The notes below the pieces were generated by a model, which worked only from the letters and a program-made list of their open reading frames with translations, did no database searches and was not told the DNA's origin. The translations under genes and the position numbers were made by a program. A stretch of 64,000 nucleotides of DNA from JAQIBY01 sp034658655 (GTDB lineage Bacteria > Bacteroidota > Bacteroidia > Bacteroidales > ML635J-15): NCBI GenBank assembly GCA_034658655.1, contig JAYEFQ010000023.1:1-64000 (forward strand), written 5' to 3'. Each line of letters opens with the position of its first letter. Position 1 is the stretch's first letter. Positions 52,727-60,703 of the stretch are shown in pieces.

Positions 52727-54067
52727 ATGAAAAAATTTATTGAGACCTTAAAAAATATTTGGCGTATTGAAGAGTTGCGTAAGCGTATTTTAACAACGCT
52801 AGGGCTAATTCTAATTTATAGGCTTGGAGCACATGTTGTGATCCCAGGAATTGATCCAAACATGTTGGCTAACTTGCAAAACCAAACATCATCTGGTGTT
52901 TTGGGTTTGCTTGATATGTTCTCTGGGGGTGCATTCTCTAACGCATCAGTTTTTGGTCTTGGTATTATGCCTTATATCTCCGCATCTATTGTCGTTCAGT
53001 TGCTTGGAATCGCAGTGCCGTATTTCCAAAAAATGCAGCGTGAAGGAGAAAGTGGAAGAAGAAAAATTAACCAAATTACTCGATACCTTACTGTTGGTAT
53101 TTTGGTATTGCAAGCTCCATCATATATGGCAAACTTGCATGTACAACTTCCTCCCGAAGCATTCGCATATTCAGGTTTCTTATTTAACCTTAGCTCTGTA
53201 TTGATTCTTACTGCCGGAACGATGTTCGTGATGTGGCTTGGAGAGCGTATTACCGATAAAGGAATTGGTAATGGAATTTCATTAATAATTATGATTGGAA
53301 TTATTGCAAGACTACCAGGTTCATTTGTCGCTGAAATTGTTTCACGTGCTACTGGACAAGCAGGTGGTTTGATTATGTTGCTTTTGGAAATCGTAATTCT
53401 TTTTGTTATCTTTATGGTATCAATTGCATTGGTACAAGCGGTAAGACGAATTCCGGTTCAGTATGCAAAACGCGTTGTTGGAAACAGACAGTATGGTGGT
53501 GTACGTCAATACATCCCATTAAAAGTTAATGCTGCAGGTGTTATGCCAATCATTTTTGCTCAAGCACTTATGTTTGTGCCAATGATGTTTGCAGGATTTC
53601 AAGCGGAAGGTGAAGTCAGTAAATTTGCTCTCGCTTTTGCTGATTATACCGGATTTTGGTATAACTTTGTATTTGCAATTATGATTATTCTTTTTACTTA
53701 TTTCTATACAGCTGTTACTGTCAATCCAACACAAATGGCTGAGGATATGAAAAAGAATGGTGGGTTTGTGCCTGGTGTGAAACCTGGAAAGCGAACCGTT
53801 GAGTTTATTGATAATATTATGTCACGAATTACATTGCCAGGATCTATGTTTCTTGCTATTGTGGCAATTTTACCCGCTTTCGCAATGTTAGCTGGAGTTA
53901 ACAATCAATTTGCTCAGTTTTTTGGTGGAACATCGTTGCTAATTCTTGTTGGGGTAGTACTTGACACTTTGCAGCAGATTGAAAGCCATTTGTTAATGCG
54001 CCATTACGACGGATTAACCAAGTCAGGAAAAATTAAAGGTAGAGGACAGACTGTTTCTGCACTCTAA
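52727..54067 (+). CDS. secY: Protein translocase subunit SecY
   Basis: 446 residues with ten predicted helices, the pore of the Sec translocon in the inner membrane. Landmarks are the plug region (GLLDMFSGGAFSNASVFGLG), helix 4-5 GERITDKGIGNGISLIIM, the cytosolic loop VQAVRRIPVQYAKR and the C-terminal SHLLMRHYDGLTKSG. The neighbours are rplO and map, as in most bacteria. Confidence 0.98.
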   Translation: MKKFIETLKNIWRIEELRKRILTTLGLILIYRLGAHVVIPGIDPNMLANLQNQTSSGVLGLLDMFSGGAFSNASVFGLGIMPYISASIVVQLLGIAVPYFQKMQREGESGRRKINQITRYLTVGILVLQAPSYMANLHVQLPPEAFAYSGFLFNLSSVLILTAGTMFVMWLGERITDKGIGNGISLIIMIGIIARLPGSFVAEIVSRATGQAGGLIMLLLEIVILFVIFMVSIALVQAVRRIPVQYAKRVVGNRQYGGVRQYIPLKVNAAGVMPIIFAQALMFVPMMFAGFQAEGEVSKFALAFADYTGFWYNFVFAIMIILFTYFYTAVTVNPTQMAEDMKKNGGFVPGVKPGKRTVEFIDNIMSRITLPGSMFLAIVAILPAFAMLAGVNNQFAQFFGGTSLLILVGVVLDTLQQIESHLLMRHYDGLTKSGKIKGRGQTVSAL

Positions 54068-54090
54068 ATAAATAATATAAACGTTCTTTG

Positions 54091-54873
54091 ATGATATATT
54101 TGAAAACAGCAGAAGAAATTGAATTAATGCGTGAAAGTAATCGCTTAGTGTCTATGACACATGCAGAGATTGCAAAACATATTAAGATTGGAATTTCAAC
54201 TCTCGAAATTAATAAAATTGCACATGAGTTTATTAGTGATCATGGTGCAGTTCCTGGTTTCTTGAATTATAGCGGATTTCCCAAGTCAGTTTGTATCTCT
54301 GTAAATGATGTCGTTGTACACGGAATTCCTAACGATTATCGATTGCAAGATGGTGACATTGTTTCAGTTGATATCGGTGCCTATAAAAATGGAATGCATG
54401 GTGATTCATGCTATACATTTGAAATTGGAAATGTGGATGAAAATGTACGAAAATTACTTCGTGTTACCCGTGAATCGCTTTACAAAGGAATTGAAAAAGT
54501 TATTGCAGGAAATCGAATTGGAGATATCGGACATGCTGTTCAAAAGCATGCAGAAAGCTTTGGCTTTGGGGTAGTAAGAGAGCTTGTCGGACATGGAATC
54601 GGAAGGGATTTACATGAAAGTCCTGAAGTTCCAAATTATGGACGACAAGGAACTGGGCCAAAACTGGATGCTGGAATGTGTATCGCTATTGAGCCGATGA
54701 TTACTTTCGGCAAACGCTTTATTAAGCAAGAGGATGATGGCTGGACAATTCGTACCGCGGATCATAAACCTGCCGCACATTTTGAACATACTATGGCGAT
54801 AACAAATGGAAAAGCAGATATATTATCAGATTTTAGTATAATTGATGAAGCATTAAAACTTAAACAAAAATAA
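54091..54873 (+). CDS. map: Methionine aminopeptidase, type I
   Basis: 260 residues. Removes N-terminal Met from new proteins. Metal ligands are visible: Asp pair in VSVDIGAYKNGMHGDSCYTF, His in VGHGIGRDLHE, Glu in IEPMI and Glu in FEHTMAITNG. VVHGIP supplies the substrate-binding His. The start is the ATG at 54091 (MIYLKTAEEI); a TTG at 54088 precedes it. Confidence 0.97.
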   Translation: MIYLKTAEEIELMRESNRLVSMTHAEIAKHIKIGISTLEINKIAHEFISDHGAVPGFLNYSGFPKSVCISVNDVVVHGIPNDYRLQDGDIVSVDIGAYKNGMHGDSCYTFEIGNVDENVRKLLRVTRESLYKGIEKVIAGNRIGDIGHAVQKHAESFGFGVVRELVGHGIGRDLHESPEVPNYGRQGTGPKLDAGMCIAIEPMITFGKRFIKQEDDGWTIRTADHKPAAHFEHTMAITNGKADILSDFSIIDEALKLKQK

Positions 54874-54874
54874 T

Positions 54875-55093
54875 ATGGCAAAACAAGCATCGATAGAGCA
54901 AGATGGAACAATTATAGAAGCATTGTCAAATGCAATGTTTCGTGTTGAATTGGAAAACGGGCACATCTTGACCGCTCATATTTCTGGAAAGATGCGTATG
55001 CATTATATTAAAATTTTACCTGGAGATAAAGTGAAAGTTGAAATGTCTCCATATGATTTGTCAAAAGGAAGAATAACATTTAGATATAAATAG
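54875..55093 (+). CDS. infA: Translation initiation factor IF-1
   Basis: 72-residue OB-fold protein (MAKQASIEQDGTIIEALSNA, then GKMRMHYIKILPGDKVKVEM). Binds the A site during initiation. One base after map. Confidence 0.97.
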   Translation: MAKQASIEQDGTIIEALSNAMFRVELENGHILTAHISGKMRMHYIKILPGDKVKVEMSPYDLSKGRITFRYK

Positions 55094-55107
55094 TAAGAGA
55101 AATTATT

Positions 55108-55224
55108 ATGAAAGTCAAAGCATCAGTCAAAAAACGCAGCGCAGACTGTAAAATAGTGAAACGTAAAGGACGTCTTTACGTGATTAATAAGAAAAACCCT
55201 AAGTTTAAATTACGTCAGGGATAA
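55108..55224 (+). CDS. rpmJ: 50S ribosomal protein L36, zinc-free type
   Basis: 38 residues from the ATG at 55108 to TAA at 55222 (MKVKASVKKRSADCKIVKRK, then GRLYVINKKNPKFKLRQG). Only one cysteine is left of the usual zinc-ribbon ligands, so this is the zinc-independent form common in this phylum. It lies between infA and rpsM, as expected. Confidence 0.95.
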   Translation: MKVKASVKKRSADCKIVKRKGRLYVINKKNPKFKLRQG

Positions 55225-55251
55225 TTTTAATTTTTAAAATCATTTAAGCAT

Positions 55252-55620
55252 ATGGCAAGAATCGCTGGTGTTGACATACCAAACAATAAACGAGGTGAAA
55301 TCGCATTAACCTATGTTTACGGAATCGGAAAAAGCCGCTCTCAGGAAATTCTGGATAAAGCGGGTGTAGAGCGAAACATCAAAGTAAGTGACTGGGACGA
55401 TGAAATTTTGTCCAAAATTCGTGCTGAAATTGAAAATTACAGTGTCGAAGGAGAACTCAGATCACGTGTACAAACTGATATTAAACGTTTGCAAGACATC
55501 GGTTCATACCGTGGAATCAGACATCGTATCGGGTTGCCATTACGTGGACAGCATACGAAAAATAATGCGCGCTCTCGTCGTGGGAAAAAGAAAACCATCG
55601 CTAATAAAAAGAAAGTTTAG
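55252..55620 (+). CDS. rpsM: 30S ribosomal protein S13
   Basis: 122 residues, MARIAGVDIPNNKRGEIALT at the start and GLPLRGQHTKNNARSRRGKK near the end. Contacts the 50S subunit and P-site tRNA. First gene of the classical alpha group. Confidence 0.98.
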   Translation: MARIAGVDIPNNKRGEIALTYVYGIGKSRSQEILDKAGVERNIKVSDWDDEILSKIRAEIENYSVEGELRSRVQTDIKRLQDIGSYRGIRHRIGLPLRGQHTKNNARSRRGKKKTIANKKKV

Positions 55621-55638
55621 TTTAAATAATAATCGTCT

Positions 55639-56031
55639 ATGGCAAAGAAAAAGACAAAAGTTACCAGGAAACGGGTGGTTAAAGTGGAGGCAAATGGGCA
55701 ATTGCACATTCATTCCTCCTTTAATAATATTATTGTGACCCTGACGAATGCGGATGGTCAAGTTATTTCATGGTCATCATCTGGAAAACGTGGATTCCGT
55801 GGTAGTAAGAAAAATACTCCATACGCAGCTCAAATGGCTGCTGAAGATTGTGCGAAAGTAGCTTATGATGGCGGATTACGTAAAGTTAAGGCTTATGTAA
55901 AAGGTCCTGGTTCAGGACGCGAGTCTGCTATCAGAGCAGTACATAACTCAGGAATTGAAGTAACTGAAATTATTGACGTTACCCCATTACCGCACAATGG
56001 ATGTAGACCATCAAAACGTAGAAGAGTGTAA
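55639..56031 (+). CDS. rpsK: 30S ribosomal protein S11
   Basis: 130 residues with GQLHIHSSFNNIIVTLTNAD and the C-terminal DVTPLPHNGCRPSKRRRV. Part of the 30S platform near the E site. Confidence 0.98.
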   Translation: MAKKKTKVTRKRVVKVEANGQLHIHSSFNNIIVTLTNADGQVISWSSSGKRGFRGSKKNTPYAAQMAAEDCAKVAYDGGLRKVKAYVKGPGSGRESAIRAVHNSGIEVTEIIDVTPLPHNGCRPSKRRRV

Positions 56032-56050
56032 TCATTTTAATCGTAAATTC

Positions 56051-56659
56051 ATGGCAAGATATAGAGGACCAAAAACAAAAATCGCCAGAAAATTGGGTGA
56101 ACCCATTTATGGCCCGGATAAATATTTCGAAAAGAAAAATTTTCCACCGGGACAACATGGTAATAACCGTAGAAGACGCAAAGTCTCTGAATATGGTGTG
56201 CAATTAAAAGAAAAACAAAAAGCAAAATATACTTACGGAGTGCTTGAAAAACAGTTTTTAAACTTGTTTGAAAAAGCTTCTAGTATGAAAGGTGTTACCG
56301 GTGTGGTATTATTGCAATTGCTCGAGTCAAGACTCGATAACGTTGTGTTCCGCCTCGGAATTGCACCAACTAGACAGGCAGCCAGACAACTCGTGGCTCA
56401 TAGACATATCATTGTTAATGGTGTCCTGACTAATATCCCATCTTTTAGAGTAAAACCAGGGGATATCGTAAGTGTAAGAGAAAGATCAAAATCGCTTGAA
56501 ATCATTACAGAATCTCTCAATGGGGCTAACCATGGGAAATATTCTTGGATCGAGTGGGATAATGATCAGATGTCCGGAAAATTCCTTAATACTCCTGAAC
56601 GTGAGGAAATTCCCGAAAACATCGAAGAGCAGTTAATCGTTGAATTGTATTCAAAATAA
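56051..56659 (+). CDS. rpsD: 30S ribosomal protein S4
   Basis: 202 residues from the ATG at 56051 (MARYRGPKTKIARKLGEPIY). The S4 RNA-binding domain (LESRLDNVVFRLGIAPTRQA) follows. The frame is open further upstream across the rpsK end, but homologues start here. Zinc-binding N-terminal cysteines are absent. Confidence 0.97.
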   Translation: MARYRGPKTKIARKLGEPIYGPDKYFEKKNFPPGQHGNNRRRRKVSEYGVQLKEKQKAKYTYGVLEKQFLNLFEKASSMKGVTGVVLLQLLESRLDNVVFRLGIAPTRQAARQLVAHRHIIVNGVLTNIPSFRVKPGDIVSVRERSKSLEIITESLNGANHGKYSWIEWDNDQMSGKFLNTPEREEIPENIEEQLIVELYSK

Positions 56660-56676
56660 TCAATAACCTGATTTGT

Positions 56677-57669
56677 ATGTCAATTTTAGCTTTCCAAAAA
56701 CCGGACAAAGTCGTTATGCTTGATGCAGACGAAATGCACGGTAAATTTGAATTTAGACCACTGGAACCGGGATACGGTGTGACTGTTGGTAATGCCCTCA
56801 GACGCATCCTCCTATCTTCATTGGAAGGATTCGCAATTACTCATATTAAGATTGAAGGCGTCGATCATGAATTCTCTACTATTAAAGGAGTCATGGAAGA
56901 TGTTGCTGAAATCGTTTTGCAATTGAAACAAGTGCGTTTTAAACAACAGATTGAAGATTTTGACGGTGAAAAAGTTACTGTTATAATCTCTGGACAAGAT
57001 GTGTTTAAAGCTGGTGATATCGGTAAATTTCTGACCGGATTTAAAATTTTAAATCCCGATTTGGAAATTTCCCATATGGAGCCGAATGTAACACTTAAGA
57101 TTGATTTTACAATTGCTAAGGGTAGAGGTTATTTATCACCAGAAGAAAATGAAATAGAAGACGATGAAATTGGTAGCATCGCAATAGGTTCGGTGTTTAC
57201 GCCAATTAAAAATGTGAAATATAGTGTCGAAAACATGAGGGTGGAACAAAAAACCGATTATGAAAAACTCATCTTCGATATTGATACCGATGGGTCTATT
57301 CACCCGAAAGATGCACTTAAAGAAGCTGCCAAAATCTTAATCTATCATTTTATGCTCTTTAGTGATGAGAAAATTACGCTCGACACCGAAGAATCTTACG
57401 AAAATGAAGAGTTCGATGAGGAAGTATTGCATATGAGACAATTACTTAAAACACGATTGGTCGATCTAGATTTGTCGGTCCGTGCACTTAATTGCCTCAA
57501 AGCTGCTGATGTCGATACGCTCGGAGAGCTAGTACAGCATAATAAAAACGACTTGCTAAAGTTTAGAAATTTTGGTAAAAAATCACTGACAGAACTTGAG
57601 GATCTGCTTAGTAATTTGAAGCTGAACTTTGGGCTCGATATTTCAAAATATAAGTTGGATAAGGAATAA
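56677..57669 (+). CDS. rpoA: RNA polymerase subunit alpha
   Basis: 330 residues. The N-terminal dimerisation domain (FEFRPLEPGYGVTVGNALRR) and the C-terminal domain (LDLSVRALNCLKAADVDTLG, then FRNFGKKSLTELEDLL) that contacts DNA and regulators are both present. Encoded between rpsD and rplQ. Confidence 0.98.
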   Translation: MSILAFQKPDKVVMLDADEMHGKFEFRPLEPGYGVTVGNALRRILLSSLEGFAITHIKIEGVDHEFSTIKGVMEDVAEIVLQLKQVRFKQQIEDFDGEKVTVIISGQDVFKAGDIGKFLTGFKILNPDLEISHMEPNVTLKIDFTIAKGRGYLSPEENEIEDDEIGSIAIGSVFTPIKNVKYSVENMRVEQKTDYEKLIFDIDTDGSIHPKDALKEAAKILIYHFMLFSDEKITLDTEESYENEEFDEEVLHMRQLLKTRLVDLDLSVRALNCLKAADVDTLGELVQHNKNDLLKFRNFGKKSLTELEDLLSNLKLNFGLDISKYKLDKE

Positions 57670-57680
57670 ATTGATTCGCG

Positions 57681-58334
57681 ATGAGACACATAAAATCATT
57701 CAACCATTTAGGTAGAAAAAAAGCACATAGAAAAGCAATGCTGTCAAATATGGCAGCCTCACTAATTATGCATAAACGCATTAATACTACAGTCGCTAAA
57801 GCTAAAGCACTTAAAGTATTCGTTGAGCCGCTAATTACTCGTGCTAAAGAAGATACAACACATAACAGAAGAGTCGTTTTTAGATCACTTCAAAATAAAG
57901 ATGCAGTTTCTGAACTCTTTCGTCAGATTTCAGTCAAAGTGGCCGATCGTCAAGGTGGATACACTCGTATCCTGAAAATTGGTGCTAGACTTGGAGATAA
58001 CGCTGAAATGTGTATTATTGAACTCGTTGATTATAACGAAAATATGCTTACTGCTAAAGAAACCGGTACAAAGAAAAAACGTACACGTCGTGGACGTAGT
58101 GGTTCAGGAAGCGATGTTAAACAAACAAAAGTTGAAAAATCGCCGGCTGCTGAAGCTAAAGAAGATCCAAAACAAAAAAACGTAGAGGAAACTCTTAAAG
58201 CTGAGAAAGCTGAACCTGCAAAGGCTGAAAAAACTGAGGGAAAAACTGAAAAAGTACCTGAGAAAGAAGTAAAAGCAGAAAAGGAAGTAAAGAATGCTGA
58301 AGAAAAACCAGAAGACGACAATGAGAAAAAGTAA
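57681..58334 (+). CDS. rplQ: 50S ribosomal protein L17 with long charged tail
   Basis: 217 residues. The first ~120 are a normal L17 (MRHIKSFNHLGRKKAHRKAM, TRAKEDTTHNRRVVFRSL, GGYTRILKIGARLGDNAEMC). The last ~95 are a low-complexity Lys/Glu/Ala tail with repeated KAEK, AEPAKAEKTEG and KEVKAEKE units, about doubling the usual length. Similar but generally shorter tails occur in this phylum. Last gene before the terminator at 58357. Confidence 0.96.
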   Translation: MRHIKSFNHLGRKKAHRKAMLSNMAASLIMHKRINTTVAKAKALKVFVEPLITRAKEDTTHNRRVVFRSLQNKDAVSELFRQISVKVADRQGGYTRILKIGARLGDNAEMCIIELVDYNENMLTAKETGTKKKRTRRGRSGSGSDVKQTKVEKSPAAEAKEDPKQKNVEETLKAEKAEPAKAEKTEGKTEKVPEKEVKAEKEVKNAEEKPEDDNEKK

Positions 58335-58356
58335 TTATTAAACTATAAATTTTAAT

Positions 58357-58384
58357 GGGGGAGTTTTGTACTCCCCTTTTTTAT
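58357..58384 (+). terminator. Terminator of the ribosomal operon
   Basis: GGGGAG (58358-58363), loop TTTTGTA, CTCCCC (58371-58376), then a run of T. It is the first strong terminator after 40591, which supports a single 17.8-kb transcription unit. Confidence 0.88.
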
Positions 58385-58479
58385 TTGTATTTTACATCAG
58401 TATTAATTAAAATGTTCAGTTTCAGAACAATTCTTTAGACTGGACTCATTAAAAATGATAACTTTAAATATAGTAAATT

Positions 58480-59766
58480 ATGGCTCAAATTCAAAACATT
58501 CATGCCAGACAAATACTGGATTCACGTGGAAATCCCACTGTTGAAGTAGAAGTCTTGACAACTAGTGGTGTTGTTGGTCGTGCGGCTGTCCCTTCTGGCG
58601 CATCAACTGGCGTACACGAAGCTGTTGAGTTGCGTGATGGAGAGAAATCCCGTTTCCTCGGTAAAGGCGTTATGAAAGCTGTTTATAACGTGAATACAAA
58701 AATTAATGAAGCGCTAAACGGTGCATATGTTGATGATCAAAATGCAATCGATCGTGCTTTAATTCAGCTCGATGGAACAGAAAACAAAGCAGATCTCGGA
58801 GCAAATGCCATGCTCGGCGTATCATTAGCTTGCGCGCAAGCTGCAGCACAATATCACGGATTGCCTCTTTATAATTACATTGGAGGAGTATCTGCTAATA
58901 CACTGCCAATCCCTATGATGAATATCCTTAACGGAGGTTCTCATGCAGATAATAATATTGACTTTCAAGAGTTTATGGTGATGCCTGTTGGTGCTGAAAA
59001 TTTTTCGGATGCACTGCGTATGGGAGTTGAGATTTTTCATAACCTTAAATCTGTATTGAAAGATTCTGGGTTCTCGACAAATGTTGGCGATGAGGGCGGT
59101 TTTGCTCCTGGTATTAATTCTAATGAAGAGGCAATTGAATATGTCCTTAAAGCGATTGAAAAAGCAGGCTATAAACCCGGAGAAGATATCTTTATCGCTT
59201 TGGATCCTGCTGCTTCTGAATTCTACAATGAAGAAACAGGACTTTACGAATTAAAATCAAATAATTCTAATTTAAACGCTGATGAAATGGTGGATTATTG
59301 GGCGAATTGGGCAAAAAAATATCCCATTCTCTCAATTGAAGATGGACTTGCAGAGGATGATTGGGACGCATGGGCTAAATTGACAACTCAAATTGGTGAA
59401 AAAGTGCAACTTGTTGGTGATGATTTGTTTGTTACAAATGTGAAACGACTTGCTCGAGGAATAAAAACCGATGTTGCTAACTCTATTCTTATCAAAGTGA
59501 ATCAAATCGGTACGCTTTCTGAAACTATTCAAGCTGTTGATATGGCGCATAGAAGCTCTTATACTTCAATAATTAGTCATCGCTCAGGTGAAACAGAGGA
59601 TACATTTATTGCTGATTTAGCTGTTGCGTTGAATACAGGACTGATTAAAACAGGTTCAGCATCTCGTTCAGACCGTATTGCAAAATATAATCAATTGCTC
59701 CGAATTGAAGAAGCACTTGGTGATAATGCATATTATCTTGGCCGTGATTTTAAATTTGCTCCCTGA
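58480..59766 (+). CDS. eno: Enolase
   Basis: Glycolytic enzyme converting 2-phosphoglycerate to phosphoenolpyruvate; 428 residues. Conserved segments are ARQILDSRGNPTVEVEV, PSGASTGVHEAVELRDG, MMNILNGGSHADNNIDFQEF, the Mg ligands in ALDPAASEF, SIEDGLAEDDW and LVGDDLFVTN, and SHRSGETEDTFIADLAV with the catalytic region. It is separated from rplQ by a terminator, so it has its own promoter. Terminator at 59789. Confidence 0.98.
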   Translation: MAQIQNIHARQILDSRGNPTVEVEVLTTSGVVGRAAVPSGASTGVHEAVELRDGEKSRFLGKGVMKAVYNVNTKINEALNGAYVDDQNAIDRALIQLDGTENKADLGANAMLGVSLACAQAAAQYHGLPLYNYIGGVSANTLPIPMMNILNGGSHADNNIDFQEFMVMPVGAENFSDALRMGVEIFHNLKSVLKDSGFSTNVGDEGGFAPGINSNEEAIEYVLKAIEKAGYKPGEDIFIALDPAASEFYNEETGLYELKSNNSNLNADEMVDYWANWAKKYPILSIEDGLAEDDWDAWAKLTTQIGEKVQLVGDDLFVTNVKRLARGIKTDVANSILIKVNQIGTLSETIQAVDMAHRSSYTSIISHRSGETEDTFIADLAVALNTGLIKTGSASRSDRIAKYNQLLRIEEALGDNAYYLGRDFKFAP

Positions 59767-59788
59767 AAATATTGATTCTAAAATGATG

Positions 59789-59815
59789 AAGCTCGGTAAT
59801 ACCGGGCTTTTTTTA
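59789..59815 (+). terminator. Rho-independent terminator after enolase
   Basis: AGCTCGGT-AAT-ACCGGGCT (59790-59808, one G-T pair) followed by seven T. The convergent gene ends at 59813, inside its T run. Confidence 0.85.
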
Positions 59816-60583
59816 TGTTAAACCCGGTCTGTTTTTGAAATGATCAAATAACGCTAAATCATCATCTGAATATTGAGTCTCAAAAATTGACTTCCCGGCA
59901 ATCCAATCATCAGCTGCCTTTTCGTTTTCTAAAGCAACAAAAAGCGCATCTTCAAATTTTAATGATTGCACCTTTAATTGTTTGTTTGCGAAATATTGAT
60001 TGAAACCCTCACAATACGCCCTCCCTACTTGTAAAGGCAAGTCATATAGCTTTGCAAACAGGGTGTCATTTTTGGGATTTTCATGTTGAATAATGCATGA
60101 TTTAACATCGCCTGAAAGGTATATGCGACAGGCTACCGGACGATACGCATGCATAATACAGCTTCCGTTCTTTTCATCAAGTAGTGGACAGGCGTGTCGA
60201 TAGCTTAGGTATTCAGATGCTGTCATTTCTGATGTGGCTTCTTTCTTCTTTAAAACACGATGCATTATTTCAGATTGTACTTGCTCTGATAAATGTTTTT
60301 TAATGTTATCTGCAAGATAAATTGCTTCAAATGGACTCATGAAAACCGCTTGGTAGCAACAACTCGCACAACCAGATTTACAATCAATTTTTTTGTTTTG
60401 TTGCTTTACAAAATCTTCAAATTGCGTTAAGAAGCCATCCAAGTATGCATAAAAATAATGACTCGCATCATACAGCTTGAATTTTGTAATACCAATAGAT
60501 TTGAATGATTTTTTAGCAATATTGCCGGCATCGTTGAAAAATTGCTGCTTCAGTTTAGCAATAAAATCAGATTGACTTGTCAT
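59813..60583 (-). CDS. YkgJ-family cysteine-cluster protein
   Basis: About 256 residues with the zinc/iron-chelating cysteine cluster: DCKSGCASCC at about 80-90, HACPLLDEKNGSCIMHAYRP and VACRIYLSG. The family (YkgJ/UPF0153) is thought to bind Zn or Fe-S; its function is unproven. I start at 60583 (MTSQSDFIAKL); an ATG at 60613 would add 10 residues. It is divergent from the UbiD gene and convergent with enolase. Confidence 0.85.
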   Translation of the reverse strand: MTSQSDFIAKLKQQFFNDAGNIAKKSFKSIGITKFKLYDASHYFYAYLDGFLTQFEDFVKQQNKKIDCKSGCASCCYQAVFMSPFEAIYLADNIKKHLSEQVQSEIMHRVLKKKEATSEMTASEYLSYRHACPLLDEKNGSCIMHAYRPVACRIYLSGDVKSCIIQHENPKNDTLFAKLYDLPLQVGRAYCEGFNQYFANKQLKVQSLKFEDALFVALENEKAADDWIAGKSIFETQYSDDDLALFDHFKNRPGLT

Positions 60584-60638
60584 GGAATAAGTGTATGTTG
60601 ATATCTTTGTCAAGATACAAAATTAACTTGTATTATTC

Positions 60639-60671
60639 TTTGTTATTTTCACTAGCACGTACATATCTTTG
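60639..60671 (+). promoter_or_regulatory. Promoter of the UbiD-family gene
   Basis: TTTG at 60639-60642, 21 bases, then TATCTTTG at 60664-60671, both matching the phylum consensus. A leader of about 27 bases precedes the ATG at 60704. Confidence 0.6.
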
Positions 60672-60703
60672 CTTTTTTATATCTTTATGACAAAATACAG
60701 TGT

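Noticed and set aside
58801..58820. REP-like ATGCTCGGCGT inside enolase
   Set aside because: Coding-sequence coincidence: the pairing arm on the left is absent.
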